In this document: positions 15,582 through 23,125 of the stretch, piece by piece | Position numbering within the stretch: the first letter of the stretch is position 1 | Layout of the letters: each line of letters begins with the position of its first letter | NCBI GenBank assembly: GCA_017549145.1 | Contig: JAFYVM010000071.1 | Coordinates: forward strand, 1-46,661 | From: Bacteroidales bacterium | Lineage (GTDB): Bacteria > Bacteroidota > Bacteroidia > Bacteroidales > UBA932 | Direction: 5' to 3' | Length of the DNA stretch: 46,661 bases | The notes under the pieces: model-generated | Seen by the model: only the letters and a program-made list of their open reading frames with translations | Database searches by the model: none | Told to the model about the DNA's origin: nothing | Program-made: the position numbers and the translations under genes

Positions 15582-16550
15582 ATGAGTCCAGAAGTTATTG
15601 CTAGTTTGGATGCAATAAAGGTGAACATGAACGCAGCAGGAATGAATGCCATCAACATCGTTCTTGCCTTTGTAATGTTTGGAGTTGCTCTTGGCATCAA
15701 GCCAAGATCCTTCATAGGAATTTTGAAGAATCCAAAATCACTTATACTCGGAATTGTCTGCCAGTTGGTTTTACTTCCGGCTTTGACTTTCCTTCTATGC
15801 ATCACATTTGACGGTTGGATCAGTCCTATGATTGCTCTTGGTATGCTCCTCGTAGCAGCTTGTCCGGGAGGAAACATTTCCAACTTCATCACTTCCCTTT
15901 CCAAAGGAAACAACGAGCTTTCAGTAGCTCTTACAGCATTCAATACTGCAGCATGTGTTTTCACAACTCCTATGAACTTCGCTCTCTGGGGCGGACTTTA
16001 TTTGAGATTCGCAGAGAAGCACGATCTTGTAATTCCTGAGTTGAGCATTCCATTCTGGGAAATCTTCAAGACAATCTTCATTCTTTTGGGTATTCCACTC
16101 GTTCTTGGAATCCTTTGCCAGCGCTACCTTCCAAAGCTTACTGAGAAGCTTAAAAAGCCTATGCAGTATCTTTCTGTGGCATTCTTCATCGTGATGGTAG
16201 CCCTTACATTCGGTAACAATATCGATGCATTCTCCAAGTGCATCAAGTATATTTTCCTTATAGTATTTGTTCACAACCTTCTTGCTCTCGGCATCGGTTT
16301 CGGTACTGGTACTCTTTTCAAGACTCATTTCAGAGACAGACGTACCCTCACAATTGAAACCGGAATCCAGAACTCCGGACTAGGACTTGTTCTCCTGTTC
16401 AATCCTAACATCTTTGACCCAACAATATGGGCAAACAACGGAGGAATGGTAGTTATCGTAGCTTGGTGGGGTGTATGGCACATCGTGTCAGGACTTTCTC
16501 TCGCCTACAGCTGGAAAATGAATGGCCGAAAAGAGGTTGTGGCAGACTAA
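15582..16550 (+). CDS. Bile acid:sodium symporter (BASS) family transporter
   Basis: A 322-residue inner-membrane protein with about nine to ten hydrophobic helices. The family signature AACPGGNISNFITSLSKGNNELSVALTAFNT (near residues 91-121) holds the crossover region and the Na+-binding residues. The second crossover is IETGIQNSGLGLVLLF near 265-280. Members carry bile acids, keto acids, pantothenate or other organic anions with Na+, so the substrate cannot be fixed here. It is the first gene of a unit with the acyltransferase (11-bp gap) and the Omp85-type barrel. The SRD5A/OYE pair 3.7 kb away makes a sterol-like substrate worth considering, but the two loci are not one operon. Confidence 0.88.
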   Translation: MSPEVIASLDAIKVNMNAAGMNAINIVLAFVMFGVALGIKPRSFIGILKNPKSLILGIVCQLVLLPALTFLLCITFDGWISPMIALGMLLVAACPGGNISNFITSLSKGNNELSVALTAFNTAACVFTTPMNFALWGGLYLRFAEKHDLVIPELSIPFWEIFKTIFILLGIPLVLGILCQRYLPKLTEKLKKPMQYLSVAFFIVMVALTFGNNIDAFSKCIKYIFLIVFVHNLLALGIGFGTGTLFKTHFRDRRTLTIETGIQNSGLGLVLLFNPNIFDPTIWANNGGMVVIVAWWGVWHIVSGLSLAYSWKMNGRKEVVAD

Positions 16551-16561
16551 TTTCCAATCTT

Positions 16562-17860
16562 ATGAGAAATAAAATCTACGAGAGCGACGTCAGATACGAC
16601 ATCCTCAAGCCTTTTGTAGACTGGTGTACCAGAAGGAGTTACAAGAAGATCAAGGTTACTGGTCTTGAGAATCTCCCTAAGGACGGAGCAGTACTCCTCG
16701 CACCTAACCATTGCAACACTCTCATGGATGCCTTGGTGGTACTACAGGCTACAGATGATGCAAAAGTATTCGGAGCAAGAGCGGATATGTTCAAGAGACC
16801 GTTCATCGCCAAGATAATGCATTTCGTACGCATCCTCCCTATGGTCAGACAGAGAGATGGTCTTAGAAACGTGCTTAAAAACCACGAAACCTTCGAAATT
16901 ATCGTGGAAACACTTGAGAATGGAGTTCCATTCATTATGTTCCCAGAAGGACGCCACAGACCTGCTCACTCGCTTCTTCCGCTCGGAAAAGGCATTATAC
17001 GCACAGCAGTAGCTGCAAATGAGAAATTCGGCAAGGAAAGACCTGTTTACATAGTTCCTGTGGGAATTGAATACGGAGACTATTTCCGCTACAGAAGCAC
17101 ATGCCTTGTAACAATGGGAAAACCGATCAACGCAACAGAGTTCATCGCTGATCTCAACGTTGAGAACGAGGCACAGCTTTATGAGCCTCTCCGCAAGGAA
17201 CTTGTTCAAAGAATGTCTGAACTCATCACGTATATTCCTGATGATGAAAATCTTGCATCTAAATGGTCTCTTACCAAGATTCTTACAGCAGGATTCAGAT
17301 CTTGCGATCTTGTAAAGAGAAAAGGCAACAACAGACAGGCTATAGCAGAGATTGAGGACGCAATCCAGAGAAATCCACAGAAGATGCAGGAAATCCTTGC
17401 TGATGCGGCTGCATTTGACAGGAATCGTCGTAAAGCAGGTATTTCATTCAAGTCATTAGGACACGAGAAACTTGGCCTTAAATGCCTTGGAAAAGCCCTT
17501 CTTGCAATCCTTGGACTTCCCTACTTTATCTTCAGCACAGCTGCATGTTTGCCTATGTGGGCACTTGCACTCTTCCTTAGAGGCAAAATTCGCGATAAGG
17601 CGTTTGGCAACACAGTAAGCTTCGGTATCAAGCTTGGACTCGGAGCCATCTGGTATCCTATCGTATTTGCCCTCGCATTCGCATTTGCACCATGGCAGTA
17701 TGCCCTTGTAGGATCGCTTTTGGCTATTCCTACCTACAACTACATCTATGATTACACTGAATTCTTAAGAGTTTTCGTATCTGACTGCCGTCTTGCGTGC
17801 AATAAAGGCATCAGAAAGTCATTTGACTCAATCAAAGCGAGCTTTAGGAATTTGAAATAA
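16562..17860 (+). CDS. 1-acyl-sn-glycerol-3-phosphate acyltransferase family protein (PlsC-like, long form)
   Basis: A 432-residue membrane-bound acyltransferase. Motif I is APNHCNTLMD (NHx4D, residues about 45-54), motif II is near VRILPMVRQRDG, and motif III is FPEGRHR. These define the glycerolipid acyltransferase fold. The family core is about 200-250 residues. Here about 180 more follow: a helical region and then three to four hydrophobic helices (about residues 310-410), as in the longer Bacteroidetes members of unknown acceptor. The start is the ATG at 16562, since an upstream in-frame ORF overlaps the transporter gene by 124 nt and adds nothing recognisable. Likely acts on phospholipid or aminolipid acylation. 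Confidence 0.88.
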   Translation: MRNKIYESDVRYDILKPFVDWCTRRSYKKIKVTGLENLPKDGAVLLAPNHCNTLMDALVVLQATDDAKVFGARADMFKRPFIAKIMHFVRILPMVRQRDGLRNVLKNHETFEIIVETLENGVPFIMFPEGRHRPAHSLLPLGKGIIRTAVAANEKFGKERPVYIVPVGIEYGDYFRYRSTCLVTMGKPINATEFIADLNVENEAQLYEPLRKELVQRMSELITYIPDDENLASKWSLTKILTAGFRSCDLVKRKGNNRQAIAEIEDAIQRNPQKMQEILADAAAFDRNRRKAGISFKSLGHEKLGLKCLGKALLAILGLPYFIFSTAACLPMWALALFLRGKIRDKAFGNTVSFGIKLGLGAIWYPIVFALAFAFAPWQYALVGSLLAIPTYNYIYDYTEFLRVFVSDCRLACNKGIRKSFDSIKASFRNLK

Positions 17861-17868
17861 CTGAAATT

Positions 17869-19368
17869 ATGAAAAAGATTACATTAACCGCATTATGTAT
17901 GGCACTCTGCTGCTCTTTTGCATTTGCAAATGAGACTGTAGTGTCTGAGACAACAGCTGAAAATGCTGCTGAAACAGCATCTGAAGAAACTTCAAAGAAA
18001 AGCAAAAAGCCAGTTCAGTATAACGAGAAGGGCGAGATCATCAAGACAGGTATCAACCTCGGACCTCTTCCTGTAGTAGCATTCGATGCAGACCGCGGAT
18101 TCCAGTTCGGAGCCTTGATGAACATCTATGATTTTGGTGACGGTAAGAACTACCCTAACCCAAATTCACAGTGGTATTTTGAGGGTTCAGCATACGTGAA
18201 GGAGTCAAGAGTCGGAAGCTACCTTTTCAGAGCTGAGTACGACAACAAGACTCTTATCCCTGGAGTAAGAATGTCTGTCTGCGCTGGTTACTACAAAGAT
18301 GCAGCACTTGACTTCTACGGTTTCAATGGTTATCAGAGCAACTATGATATGAGCTTGATTAGCAATAATATATCATTTGACAACTCAACTAAAGCTGGAG
18401 AAAAACTTGAGACAAAATTCAACGAAAAGCATAAAACTCCTAAGGGATTTTACCGTTTCAGTAGAGAACTCGTAAGATTTAAGGCTGATTTCACAGGAAA
18501 AATTACTAAAAACTTCTATTGGGAAGCTGGATATAACTTTAACTGGGTTAACACAAAGTCTTTTACACCAGCAGGTTACAGCGTTTATTCTAATGTAGTG
18601 GATGGGGGCACTACTCTCTTCCAACTTTATAAGGATTGGGGCATCATTCCTGAGGATCAGGCTGACGGCGGATTCATCTCTTCTCTTCGCGCCGGTCTCA
18701 TGTATGACAGCCGCAATGTAGAGAATAACCCAACTAAAGGTATCTGGGCAGAGGCTCACGTAATTGCAGCTCCTAAGTGGCTCGGAACATCAGTTCCTCA
18801 TTACAAGTTCTGCGCAACAATGCGTCAGTACCTTCCACTCGGAACTCCTAAGCTCGTGTTCGCATATCGTCTCGCCTACCAGGGATTCCTTGGCAACGCA
18901 CCTTGGTACGCAATGCCGGTTTACACAACAATGGGTCCTAAGCCAGACTATGATGGACTTGGAGGTTACAGAACAGTTCGTGGTATCATGCTTAACCGCG
19001 TTCAGGGTCTTCACACAGGATTCTACAATGCCGAGCTCCGCTACAGATTCGTAGACTTCAAGCTCTTCAAGCAGAACATCGCATTCGCAGTAAGCGGATT
19101 TACAGATGGTACACATGTATTCAAGCCATACGACATGACTATGAGCGATGCAACACGCGCCAACCTCACAATTGCAGCACCTCAGAAACTCGCGCTCTAC
19201 GATCAGTTCGTTGACGCAAGCAAGAAGGACGGATTCCACGGATCAGCTGGAGCAGGTCTCCGTTTCATCATGAACGAGAACTTCATCGTAGCATTCGAGT
19301 ACGCTCGTTGCTTCAACAAGCAGGATGGTGACGGTGCATTCTACATCAACATCGGCTTCCTCTTCTAA
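17869..19368 (+). CDS. Omp85/BamA-TamA-type outer-membrane barrel without POTRA domains
   Basis: A 499-residue exported protein with signal peptide MKKITLTALCMALCCSFAFA. An acidic, low-complexity linker (about 21-55) is followed by a beta-barrel of alternating aromatic strands. The C-terminal half resembles the Omp85 surface-antigen domain: DSRNVENNPTKGIWAEAHV, the GLGGYRTVRG segment matching the conserved loop-6 RGY/F-type motif, and a terminal strand ending in Phe (AFYINIGFLF). No POTRA repeats are seen, so it is a short single-barrel member, possibly linked to lipid or protein insertion. Coupled 8 bp after the acyltransferase gene, it suggests an envelope-lipid function. Confidence 0.85.
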   Translation: MKKITLTALCMALCCSFAFANETVVSETTAENAAETASEETSKKSKKPVQYNEKGEIIKTGINLGPLPVVAFDADRGFQFGALMNIYDFGDGKNYPNPNSQWYFEGSAYVKESRVGSYLFRAEYDNKTLIPGVRMSVCAGYYKDAALDFYGFNGYQSNYDMSLISNNISFDNSTKAGEKLETKFNEKHKTPKGFYRFSRELVRFKADFTGKITKNFYWEAGYNFNWVNTKSFTPAGYSVYSNVVDGGTTLFQLYKDWGIIPEDQADGGFISSLRAGLMYDSRNVENNPTKGIWAEAHVIAAPKWLGTSVPHYKFCATMRQYLPLGTPKLVFAYRLAYQGFLGNAPWYAMPVYTTMGPKPDYDGLGGYRTVRGIMLNRVQGLHTGFYNAELRYRFVDFKLFKQNIAFAVSGFTDGTHVFKPYDMTMSDATRANLTIAAPQKLALYDQFVDASKKDGFHGSAGAGLRFIMNENFIVAFEYARCFNKQDGDGAFYINIGFLF

Positions 19369-19396
19369 TTAAAATATTGTTAAATATCAATATTGT

Positions 19397-19439
19397 TTAT
19401 CTCCGCAGAAATTCGCATTTTTGCGGAGATAATCTTTTT
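19397..19439 (+). terminator. Intrinsic terminator after the barrel gene
   Basis: An 11-bp perfect inverted repeat, TTATCTCCGCA (19397-19407) and TGCGGAGATAA (19422-19432), followed by TCTTTTTA. It lies directly before the deoxynucleoside kinase ATG. Confidence 0.85.
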
Positions 19440-19442
19440 AAT

Positions 19443-20054
19443 ATGCATATAGGAATCGCTGGAAATATAGGTTGTGGCAAGACAACCCTCACAAAAATGC
19501 TTGCAGAGCACTATGGATGGACTCCGAAATTCGAGTCTGTTACATACAATCCATACCTGGAGGATTACTATAAGGACATCGAGAGATGGTCTTATAATCT
19601 CGAGACATACTTCCTTGCTCAGCGTTTCCAGGATCTGGTTGAGATTTCCAAGTCAGATGATGTGATCATTCAGGATAGAACCATCCTTGAAGGCGTGCAT
19701 ATCTTCGTAGCCAACAACAAGGCCATGGGCAACCTTTCTGACCGCGATTTCGACACTTACATGCATCTTTTCAACCTTATGATGTCGATGGTCAGCGAGC
19801 CTGATCTTCTTATCTACCTTAAGTCATCAGTTCCAACGCTTGTTTCACAGATTCAGAAGCGTGGACGTGACTATGAAAAGAGTATCAGCATCGAGTACCT
19901 TAGCAATCTCAACGATCGTTACGAGAAATGGATTGCAGACTATAAGGGTAAGGTTCTCATCATTGAGGCAGACGACCTCGACTATGAGCATCGTCCAGAG
20001 GACTTCGCCTTTATCACTGACAAAATTGACGCACAGCTATTCGGCTTGTTCTAG
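19443..20054 (+). CDS. Deoxynucleoside kinase (dAK/dGK type)
   Basis: A 203-residue P-loop kinase that phosphorylates deoxynucleosides for salvage. The N-terminus MHIGIAGNIGCGKTTLTKML contains Walker A at residues 7-15. FESVTYNPYLEDYYKD carries the substrate-binding Glu, SYNLETYFLAQRF follows, and QDRTILEGVHIF is the DRS/DRT-type motif of this family. The lid segment is QIQKRGRDYE. The ATG at 19443 directly precedes the P-loop; 22 upstream codons in frame belong to the terminator. It ends in TAG, a normal stop in this genome, and a hairpin element starts 9 bp later. Confidence 0.93.
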   Translation: MHIGIAGNIGCGKTTLTKMLAEHYGWTPKFESVTYNPYLEDYYKDIERWSYNLETYFLAQRFQDLVEISKSDDVIIQDRTILEGVHIFVANNKAMGNLSDRDFDTYMHLFNLMMSMVSEPDLLIYLKSSVPTLVSQIQKRGRDYEKSISIEYLSNLNDRYEKWIADYKGKVLIIEADDLDYEHRPEDFAFITDKIDAQLFGLF

Positions 20055-20063
20055 CCCCGAACA

Positions 20064-20209
20064 ACACCAGAGGCACCCTAGTTTTCAAAACAATCCCTCC
20101 CACTTCGTGGCTGCGCGCTGCAAAAGCCCACTGGGCTATTTGCCTGTCGCTTGCGACCTCTGCGGCCAGAGGGGTAGCACGGTTTTGAAAACTAGGGTGC
20201 CTCTGGTGT
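20064..20209. repeat. 146-bp structured inverted-repeat element (MITE-like)
   Basis: A perfect 28-bp inverted repeat (20064-20091 and 20182-20209; outer end ACACCAGAGGCACCCTAG) encloses 90 bp. The interior can itself form hairpins: AGCCCA/TGGGCT (20125-20137), GTCGC/GCGAC (20146-20157), and CCTCTG/CAGAGG (20157-20172). The whole could fold into a branched cruciform. No clear target-site duplication flanks it. It follows the deoxynucleoside kinase stop, so it may also terminate that transcript. Frames on both strands across it translate to mirror peptides, as expected of an inverted repeat and not of a gene. Confidence 0.88.
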
Positions 20210-20248
20210 ATACAGTCGATTAGCTCCCACAAGCGCGAAACAGCCGTC

Positions 20249-20327
20249 AAGCGTAAAACACAACCACCTAACACTCAGCAACTTACGCAAAGTGCGTGCT
20301 CCCCTTTGGCAGCACGCACTTTGCGTA
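20249..20327 (+). repeat. REP-like hairpin repeat, upstream copy
   Basis: A 79-bp unit beginning AAGCGTAAAA and ending in a 17-bp perfect stem: TACGCAAAGTGCGTGCT (20284-20300), loop CCCCTTTGGC, complementary arm 20311-20327. The copy at 21520-21598 has the same length, the same 5' end and an almost identical stem-loop in opposite orientation. The remaining interval 20328-20506 is AT-rich with no gene visible. Confidence 0.85.
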
Positions 20328-20506
20328 TCTCACTGACAATCAACGCAATACATTCCACACTAAATCCAATCATATGCTACCATAAAACCTAGCAGCAAGA
20401 CATTTCGAACAGAATCATAAAATTTTTTCACCACATTTTTCTTTTTTTTATCATCACTCTCTGATATGTCACATAGATTTAAGCCCAAATTATAAAACAT
20501 ATCAAT

Positions 20507-21463
20507 ATGAGGAAAAGAAGGAAATTTTTTAGTGGGGTCGTAAATCACATCTATCAAAGAACCATTGATGGTTCACATCTCTTTTATTGCGTCGAAGACT
20601 GCCTGGTTTTCTATACCATGTTTTCTGTATGCGCAAAAGCGGCAGAAATAGAACCTATGATGCTCTGTATTATGCACAATCATTTTCATTGTCTAGCTAA
20701 AACCCAAAGTCGGGATGAACTCAGTAATTTCTTTGATCATTTTACAGCATGGTATGTCAGAGAATACAATCAGCACGTCGGTAGAAAAGGAAAGTTACTC
20801 AAGAAGAACTTTGGAAGCGCTCCCAAATGGGAGGAGAAGCGATTAAGGAGTTGTATTATATACATTGGCAACAACCCTGTGGAAAAACAATTCTGCAAAA
20901 GAGCTCAAGATTATAGATGGAACTTCATCGCATATGCACAAAGCGCCAATCCATTCTCTAAAAAAATCATCAAAAGTCAAATATCATACAAACTATCAAA
21001 GGCATTAAAAGAGGTCGATATCATGCAATCATTAAATCTGCCATTAAAGTATGCTCAAATAATACGTCTCACAGAGAAATTGAATGACATTGAATTCGAA
21101 CAATTCACTGACTACGTCATTAATAAATACTTGCCATTTGATTACAATGAACTAATCTCACATTTCAAATCATATGAATCCATGCTACTAGCTATGGAGT
21201 CCACCACAGGAGAAGAATTCGATATCCAAGAATCCAGAGATTCATTCTCTCTGGAATCATTTAAGGAAATGGTGAAACATATGGAAAAGAAAATGCCCAG
21301 ACATAAAATTAGAAGAATCACGACCCTCTCTATTGACGAAAAAATAGAGATATACAAAGAACTACAAAAGCACACATCTGCCACAGGTCAACAGATATGC
21401 AATTTTCTGCACATCAAGACTGAAAAGCCTGAGAAGAATGAAAAGCATGAAAAAGAGCGCTGA
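20507..21463 (+). CDS. REP-associated tyrosine transposase (RAYT), Y1 HUH family
   Basis: A 318-residue protein related to IS200/IS605 transposases. The HUH metal site is MHNHFHCL (H59-F60-H61), and the catalytic tyrosine is Y119 in IIYIGNNPV, the family's YIxxNPV helix. The N-terminus GVVNHIYQRTIDGSHLFY matches the RAYT form of the first strand. Residues about 155-318 form a long helical extension with a helix-turn-helix-like part (TGQQICNFLHI) and a charged tail; this probably recognises hairpin DNA. Such proteins nick and rejoin single-stranded REP hairpins. REP-like repeats lie 180 bp upstream and 57 bp downstream. Base composition is more AT-rich than adjoining genes. Confidence 0.9.
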   Translation: MRKRRKFFSGVVNHIYQRTIDGSHLFYCVEDCLVFYTMFSVCAKAAEIEPMMLCIMHNHFHCLAKTQSRDELSNFFDHFTAWYVREYNQHVGRKGKLLKKNFGSAPKWEEKRLRSCIIYIGNNPVEKQFCKRAQDYRWNFIAYAQSANPFSKKIIKSQISYKLSKALKEVDIMQSLNLPLKYAQIIRLTEKLNDIEFEQFTDYVINKYLPFDYNELISHFKSYESMLLAMESTTGEEFDIQESRDSFSLESFKEMVKHMEKKMPRHKIRRITTLSIDEKIEIYKELQKHTSATGQQICNFLHIKTEKPEKNEKHEKER

Positions 21464-21519
21464 AAGTATGTGTAAGAGCGCGAAAAACGTGAAATGCATC
21501 ATGCTGATTACCAGCATAT

Positions 21520-21598
21520 TACAAGAAGTGCGTGCCGCCAATGGGGAGCACGCACTTCTTATAAGCTATTGATTTACAATCGTTTGCATTTCACGCTT
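21520..21598 (-). repeat. REP-like hairpin repeat, downstream copy in inverted orientation
   Basis: The reverse strand begins AAGCGTGAAA and ends in a stem with AAGAAGTGCGTGC and its complement around the loop TCCCCATTGG (upstream copy: CCCCTTTGG). The two 79-bp copies align without gaps. Beside it are a small hairpin, ATGCTG/CAGCAT (21501-21517), and an 11-bp outer inverted repeat, CGTGAAATGCA (21488-21498) with 21585-21595. It may also end the transcripts of the RAYT and of the permease gene on the other strand. Confidence 0.85.
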
Positions 21599-21634
21599 TA
21601 TAGTTTAGGAGCCCTAAGTTAAAAATCACGGAAG

Positions 21635-23122
21635 TTAGAATCCAGGTAGTGTAAACAATGCTGTCGGGAGAAGAAGGAGGAAACCGACTACAAGCAGCAG
21701 AAGGATAAACTTCCACACAAACTTGAACCACTGTGCATAAGGAATCTTTGCAACAGAAAGCACCGCCATCAACACTCCTGAGCATGGAGTAATCATATTT
21801 GTAAATCCATCACCGAACTGGAAGGCCAGTACAGTAGCCTGACGTGAAAGGCCGATCATATCCGAGAACGGAGCCATGATAGGCATAGTCACTGCCGCTT
21901 TGGCAGAGGCAGATGGGATAAACAGATTCAGGAAAGTCTGGATTCCGTACACCATTCCGAGAGCACCGGTCTTCCCTGCCCCTTCGAGTGACTCAGCCAT
22001 AGAATTCAGCATCGGATCGATTGCATTTCCATTCTTTAGGATGAAGATGATTCCTGCAGCAAAACCTATTACAAGAGCTGCAGAGAAGATATCCTTTGCT
22101 CCTGCAATAAACTCCTTTGCTACAGAATCAGCAGAACCGCCTGCTGAAACTCCGGCAGCAATACCCAATGCAAGGAAGAGTGCGCATATCTCAGAGAGAT
22201 ACCATCCATAGCCCATCACACCGATTACCATGAAAACAATGGTAAACATCAGCATATTCAGAATGAACATCTGAGCAGAACTACGGATCGCAAATACAGA
22301 CGATACCACGAAGAGGCCGCTCACAACCCACAAAAGCCATGGAGCAGCAAACTCTCCCTGTCCTATCTTAACCACGCAATCAGCAGCATAGAAAGAGCTG
22401 AACAGAGCAAGGACAATAGTAATGATTCCGAAACTTACCCATGCTCCAAGACCAGCCTTTGTCTCTTTCACTGCCTCAATCTCTGGAGCAGCAGACACAT
22501 TACCTAATCTTGACTTCTTGACTCTGGAAGCATACAGAAGTACGCAAACGATTGCAAGAAGCATCAGGACTGCCCAGCAGATGGTTCTGTATTCTATTCC
22601 GGAGAACAACGGCAATCCTGACATATCCTGAGCAATACCGATTGTGAATGGATTGAGCATAGCTCCAGCAAATCCCACATGGGCCGCCACATACACCATA
22701 CACACACCCACTATCTCATCATAGCCCAAAGACTTAGCTAAAGGAATCACAACAGCCACAAAAGCGATTGTCTCCTCACTCATTCCAAACACAGCCCCAA
22801 AAACGCCAAAGAGCAGCATCACAAGAACAATTACGATATTTCCTATACCGAGATTACGGATAAGCGAGAAACGCTCTAATTTGCGCGCCTTCTCGATAAA
22901 CCTGACGATGCCGGCATCCACAGCCTTCGTACTATTTACAATCCAGAACGCGCCACCGATAATCAGCACGAATGCAATAATACCGGCCTGCTGACTGAAT
23001 CCCTCAAAAAGCGCAGAAAAGACCTGCCAGGTCTGTGGTATACCCCCTGGTATAAACCAAGTGGCTACTGCACAGAGCAGTAGCACACTAAAAATGATTA
23101 CGTATGTGTTTGGAACTTTCAT
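21635..23122 (-). CDS. YfcC-family permease (DcuC-like ion transporter superfamily)
   Basis: A 495-residue inner-membrane carrier with about twelve hydrophobic segments. The beginning MKVPNTYVIIFSVLLLCAVATWFIPGG, with a short periplasmic loop, and the later IPSASAKAAVTMPIMAPFSDMIGLSRQ and FGDGFTNMITPCSGVLMAVL repeat-entrance motifs, are typical of YfcC proteins. Members are annotated as C4-dicarboxylate or basic amino acid carriers; the substrate is unproven. It begins only 3 bp after the PCMD lipoprotein gene, so it belongs to the surface-lipoprotein operon. This implies that the product of that operon's activity, or a needed co-substrate, is moved across the inner membrane. Confidence 0.88.
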   Translation of the reverse strand: MKVPNTYVIIFSVLLLCAVATWFIPGGIPQTWQVFSALFEGFSQQAGIIAFVLIIGGAFWIVNSTKAVDAGIVRFIEKARKLERFSLIRNLGIGNIVIVLVMLLFGVFGAVFGMSEETIAFVAVVIPLAKSLGYDEIVGVCMVYVAAHVGFAGAMLNPFTIGIAQDMSGLPLFSGIEYRTICWAVLMLLAIVCVLLYASRVKKSRLGNVSAAPEIEAVKETKAGLGAWVSFGIITIVLALFSSFYAADCVVKIGQGEFAAPWLLWVVSGLFVVSSVFAIRSSAQMFILNMLMFTIVFMVIGVMGYGWYLSEICALFLALGIAAGVSAGGSADSVAKEFIAGAKDIFSAALVIGFAAGIIFILKNGNAIDPMLNSMAESLEGAGKTGALGMVYGIQTFLNLFIPSASAKAAVTMPIMAPFSDMIGLSRQATVLAFQFGDGFTNMITPCSGVLMAVLSVAKIPYAQWFKFVWKFILLLLVVGFLLLLPTALFTLPGF

Positions 23123-23125
23123 TTT

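Larger units (their letters stand above)
20249..21598 (+). mobile_element. RAYT with flanking inverted REP-like repeats (REPtron-like unit)
   Basis: A composite of the upstream repeat, an AT-rich leader, the RAYT gene and the downstream inverted repeat. The arrangement matches known RAYT/REP loci, in which a single-copy domesticated Y1 transposase lies between REP hairpins it can process. The unit is more AT-rich than its neighbours, consistent with separate ancestry. Confidence 0.7.

Noticed and set aside
9788-16550. A single steroid operon from the reductase pair to the BASS carrier
   Set aside because: rnpB, a lipoprotein gene, a minus-strand kinase gene and several terminators separate them, so only a loose neighbourhood can be claimed.
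16427-16561. Longer N-terminus for the PlsC-like protein, overlapping the transporter gene
   Set aside because: The 45 added residues lie in the other gene's coding region, are not hydrophobic or conserved, and the ATG at 16562 gives a usual acyltransferase start.
19840-20274. Open frames on both strands across the 146-bp hairpin element
   Set aside because: They run through a perfect inverted repeat, give mirror-image peptides and overlap the deoxynucleoside kinase gene.
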